In this document: piece after piece, positions 5,955 to 7,211 of the stretch
Position numbering within the stretch: the stretch's first letter is position 1
Layout: the number at the start of each line of letters is the position of its first letter
Source of the DNA: Ruminiclostridium sp.
Lineage (GTDB): Bacteria; Bacillota_A; Clostridia; Oscillospirales; Ruminococcaceae
DNA: 7,211 bases
NCBI GenBank assembly: GCA_017550775.1
Contig: JAFZOA010000287.1
Location: 1 to 7,211, forward strand
Direction of reading: 5' to 3'
Program-made: the position numbers and the translations under genes
Notes under the pieces: model-generated
Database searches by the model: none
Told to the model about the DNA's origin: nothing
The model's input: only the letters and a program-made list of their open reading frames with translations

Positions 5955-7205
5955 ATGAAAGCTGCTAAAGTTGTGACCGCGTTTTTCCTCGCACTTACGC
6001 TTGCTGTTAATTCTGCACCGGCAACTTACGCCGAGACACCTTATTATATAAGAATACTTTCAAAAAATGTTAATATCCGAAGCGGTCCCGGTACAAAGTA
6101 TGAGCTTAAAGGAAGAACAGGCGGGTCGGGTTCATTTTCTTATCTCGGTGCCCAGTTTGACGATTTTGACATTCTCTGGTACAAGATTCAGGACAAGTCC
6201 GGCTTCACCGGCTGGGTCTCAAGCGACTTTTCACGCCGCTATTTCAAAAAGTCCTACAAGCCGGATTTCGGTGAGATCGAGGAGTATGTCTCCGACGGCA
6301 CCGCAAAGTCGGATATAGCCGAAGCTGTCTACAATGCGGCTGTCGGTTCAAACGCGATCGGCATACAGGTCGCGGCGATACGCGGTAGCGACGGCAAGGT
6401 GTTCGACTGGACCTGGGGGTATTCCAGATTAGGCGAGAAGGAAATGGGAAATGCCACAAAGATACGCGTCGCTTCGGTGAGCAAGGTCGCTATTGCTATC
6501 TGCGCCGTCAAGATGCAAGAGCAGGGAATACTTGATATCAACAGGAAAATAAGCAAGTACTGGGGAAAGAAAATGCCGAAGTCGGTATCGCTCGCTTCGC
6601 TGCTGACCCACACCTCGTCTCTCGCATACCTGTCTATACAGACAGACCGCGATAAGATACTTGACCAGCTCGTAAAGCCCGGGAGCTATCTCGACACCAA
6701 GGTCGGCTCGGCTTCCGCGTGGTACTACAACAACTACGGCTCGGCGGTGGCAGCGGCAACTCTTGAAGTAGCGTCGGACACGGTGCTTGAGGATTACGCG
6801 CAGGAGAACCTGTTCGGTCCGCTCGGAGTGGATATGTCGTTCTTTGCAGGCAACATTGAAAAGCAGACACGTCTTGCCACCCTTTATGAAGCCGATCATG
6901 GGGTAGAGCTTCTTCCCGGGGAAGCAAAATATGTGCTCCCGGACGGAGAAGTGGGGAAGAATGCCGGAAACTATATCGGCGGTATGACCGGCTCGGCGCG
7001 CGATGTGGCGAAGATGTTCTATATGCTGGCGAACGACGGAAGATTCAAGGGTGAGCAGATACTTGCTCCGGAGTCCGTCGAAGCGCTTGAAAAGCGGTAT
7101 TTCACCGCGACAGAGTACGGCGGTAAGTTCAAGCAGTGCCTCGTATTGCGCTACGGTAAGGAACGCTACGGAAATAATCGTACTGGAAAAAGGAACAATC
7201 GTTGA
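5955..7205 (+). CDS. Exported SH3b / beta-lactamase-fold serine hydrolase, 3' end abnormal
   Basis: Secreted penicillin-binding-protein-like serine hydrolase of 416 residues. A signal peptide (1-26, cleavage near ATYA) precedes a bacterial SH3 domain (~30-95) with NVNIRSGPGTKYE (38-50) and WYKI...GFTGWVSS. The class C beta-lactamase/PBP4-type domain starts near 118. S174-V-S-K177 is the SxxK nucleophile motif, Y258-N-N260-YG matches the Y-x-N motif, and GGMTGSARDVAKMFYML (342-358) is a typical late-domain block. The third catalytic box (KTG/HTG) should come after KQCLVLRY (393-400), but the frame stops 16 residues later without it. The final residues do not look like the family, and the underlying DNA matches another gene in a different frame. 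SH3b suggests wall binding; substrate could be peptidoglycan peptide or another D-amino-acid peptide. As it stands the product would probably be inactive or is misassembled. Confidence 0.85.
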   Translation: MKAAKVVTAFFLALTLAVNSAPATYAETPYYIRILSKNVNIRSGPGTKYELKGRTGGSGSFSYLGAQFDDFDILWYKIQDKSGFTGWVSSDFSRRYFKKSYKPDFGEIEEYVSDGTAKSDIAEAVYNAAVGSNAIGIQVAAIRGSDGKVFDWTWGYSRLGEKEMGNATKIRVASVSKVAIAICAVKMQEQGILDINRKISKYWGKKMPKSVSLASLLTHTSSLAYLSIQTDRDKILDQLVKPGSYLDTKVGSASAWYYNNYGSAVAAATLEVASDTVLEDYAQENLFGPLGVDMSFFAGNIEKQTRLATLYEADHGVELLPGEAKYVLPDGEVGKNAGNYIGGMTGSARDVAKMFYMLANDGRFKGEQILAPESVEALEKRYFTATEYGGKFKQCLVLRYGKERYGNNRTGKRNNR

Positions 7206-7211
7206 GCGCGG
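7150..7211 (+). other. Fragment of an ABC-exporter ATPase in another frame (runs off the right edge)
   Basis: Read from 7150 in a frame one base later than the hydrolase frame, the DNA encodes AT, V, then RNATEIIVLEKGTIVERG to the edge. This closely matches the stretch after the switch histidine in exporter-type ABC ATPases (HR-L-S/A-T-V-R-N-A-D-x-I-I-V-L-x-x-G-x-I-V-E-x-G). No Walker or signature motif is present and the residues before 7150 in this frame do not fit (no histidine-containing IAHRL), so only a tail segment is joined here. It could be a chimeric contig end at a repeated sequence or a true recombination scar. Confidence 0.55.

Noticed and set aside
6429..6899. Minus-strand 156-codon frame
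   Set aside because: It is antisense to the hydrolase catalytic domain containing SxxK and Y-x-N, with no protein family resemblance.
1..7211. CRISPR array, tRNA, rRNA, transposase or attachment site
   Set aside because: I saw no regularly spaced repeats, no cloverleaf-like or rRNA sequence, no transposase motif and no terminal inverted repeats. Apart from the divergent promoter/leader region almost all bases are coding.

Overview
The window reads as part of a chromosome from a low-abundance-type gut or anaerobic Firmicute, probably Clostridia (Oscillospiraceae/Lachnospiraceae-like). The evidence is consensus sigma-A promoters (TTGACA-17-TATAAT), strong AGGAGG-type ribosome binding sites, Gram-positive signal peptides, a sortase-like tail, and families typical of that group. 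The coding DNA is moderately GC-rich and the one real intergenic region is AT-rich. The genus assignment is inference.

Positions 5577 down to 1 (minus strand) form one tightly packed five-gene operon. In transcription order it holds: a consensus promoter (5830-5802); a roughly 220-nt leader that looks like a cobalamin-type riboswitch followed by an intrinsic terminator (5780-5609); a secreted, probably wall-anchored protein with a DUF4430-like domain (5577-4681); a membrane-tethered protein combining an alpha/alpha-barrel repeat domain with a C-terminal DUF4430 domain, the architecture of animal intrinsic factor and transcobalamin (4681-3065); an ECF transporter T component (3025-2147); a fused two-domain ECF ATPase (2174-558); and an ECF substrate-binding S component running off the left edge (561-1). 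Four of the five junctions are translationally coupled or nearly so.

The likely joint function is uptake of vitamin B12 or a related corrinoid. Surface proteins resembling the two halves of transcobalamin would capture the ligand and pass it to an ECF importer of the CbrT/CbrU/CbrV kind, with the pathway shut off by its own ligand through the leader RNA. Each domain call is well supported by sequence. The substrate is inferred from riboswitch resemblance, the transcobalamin fold and the ECF context.

From 5891 rightward (plus strand) a divergent consensus promoter drives an exported SH3b plus beta-lactamase-fold serine hydrolase (5955-7205). It keeps the SxxK and Y-x-N motifs but ends before the third catalytic box. 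Its last ~60 bases carry, in another frame, a good match to the C-terminal part of an ABC-exporter ATPase. The right edge is therefore probably a chimeric contig end or a real recombination junction.
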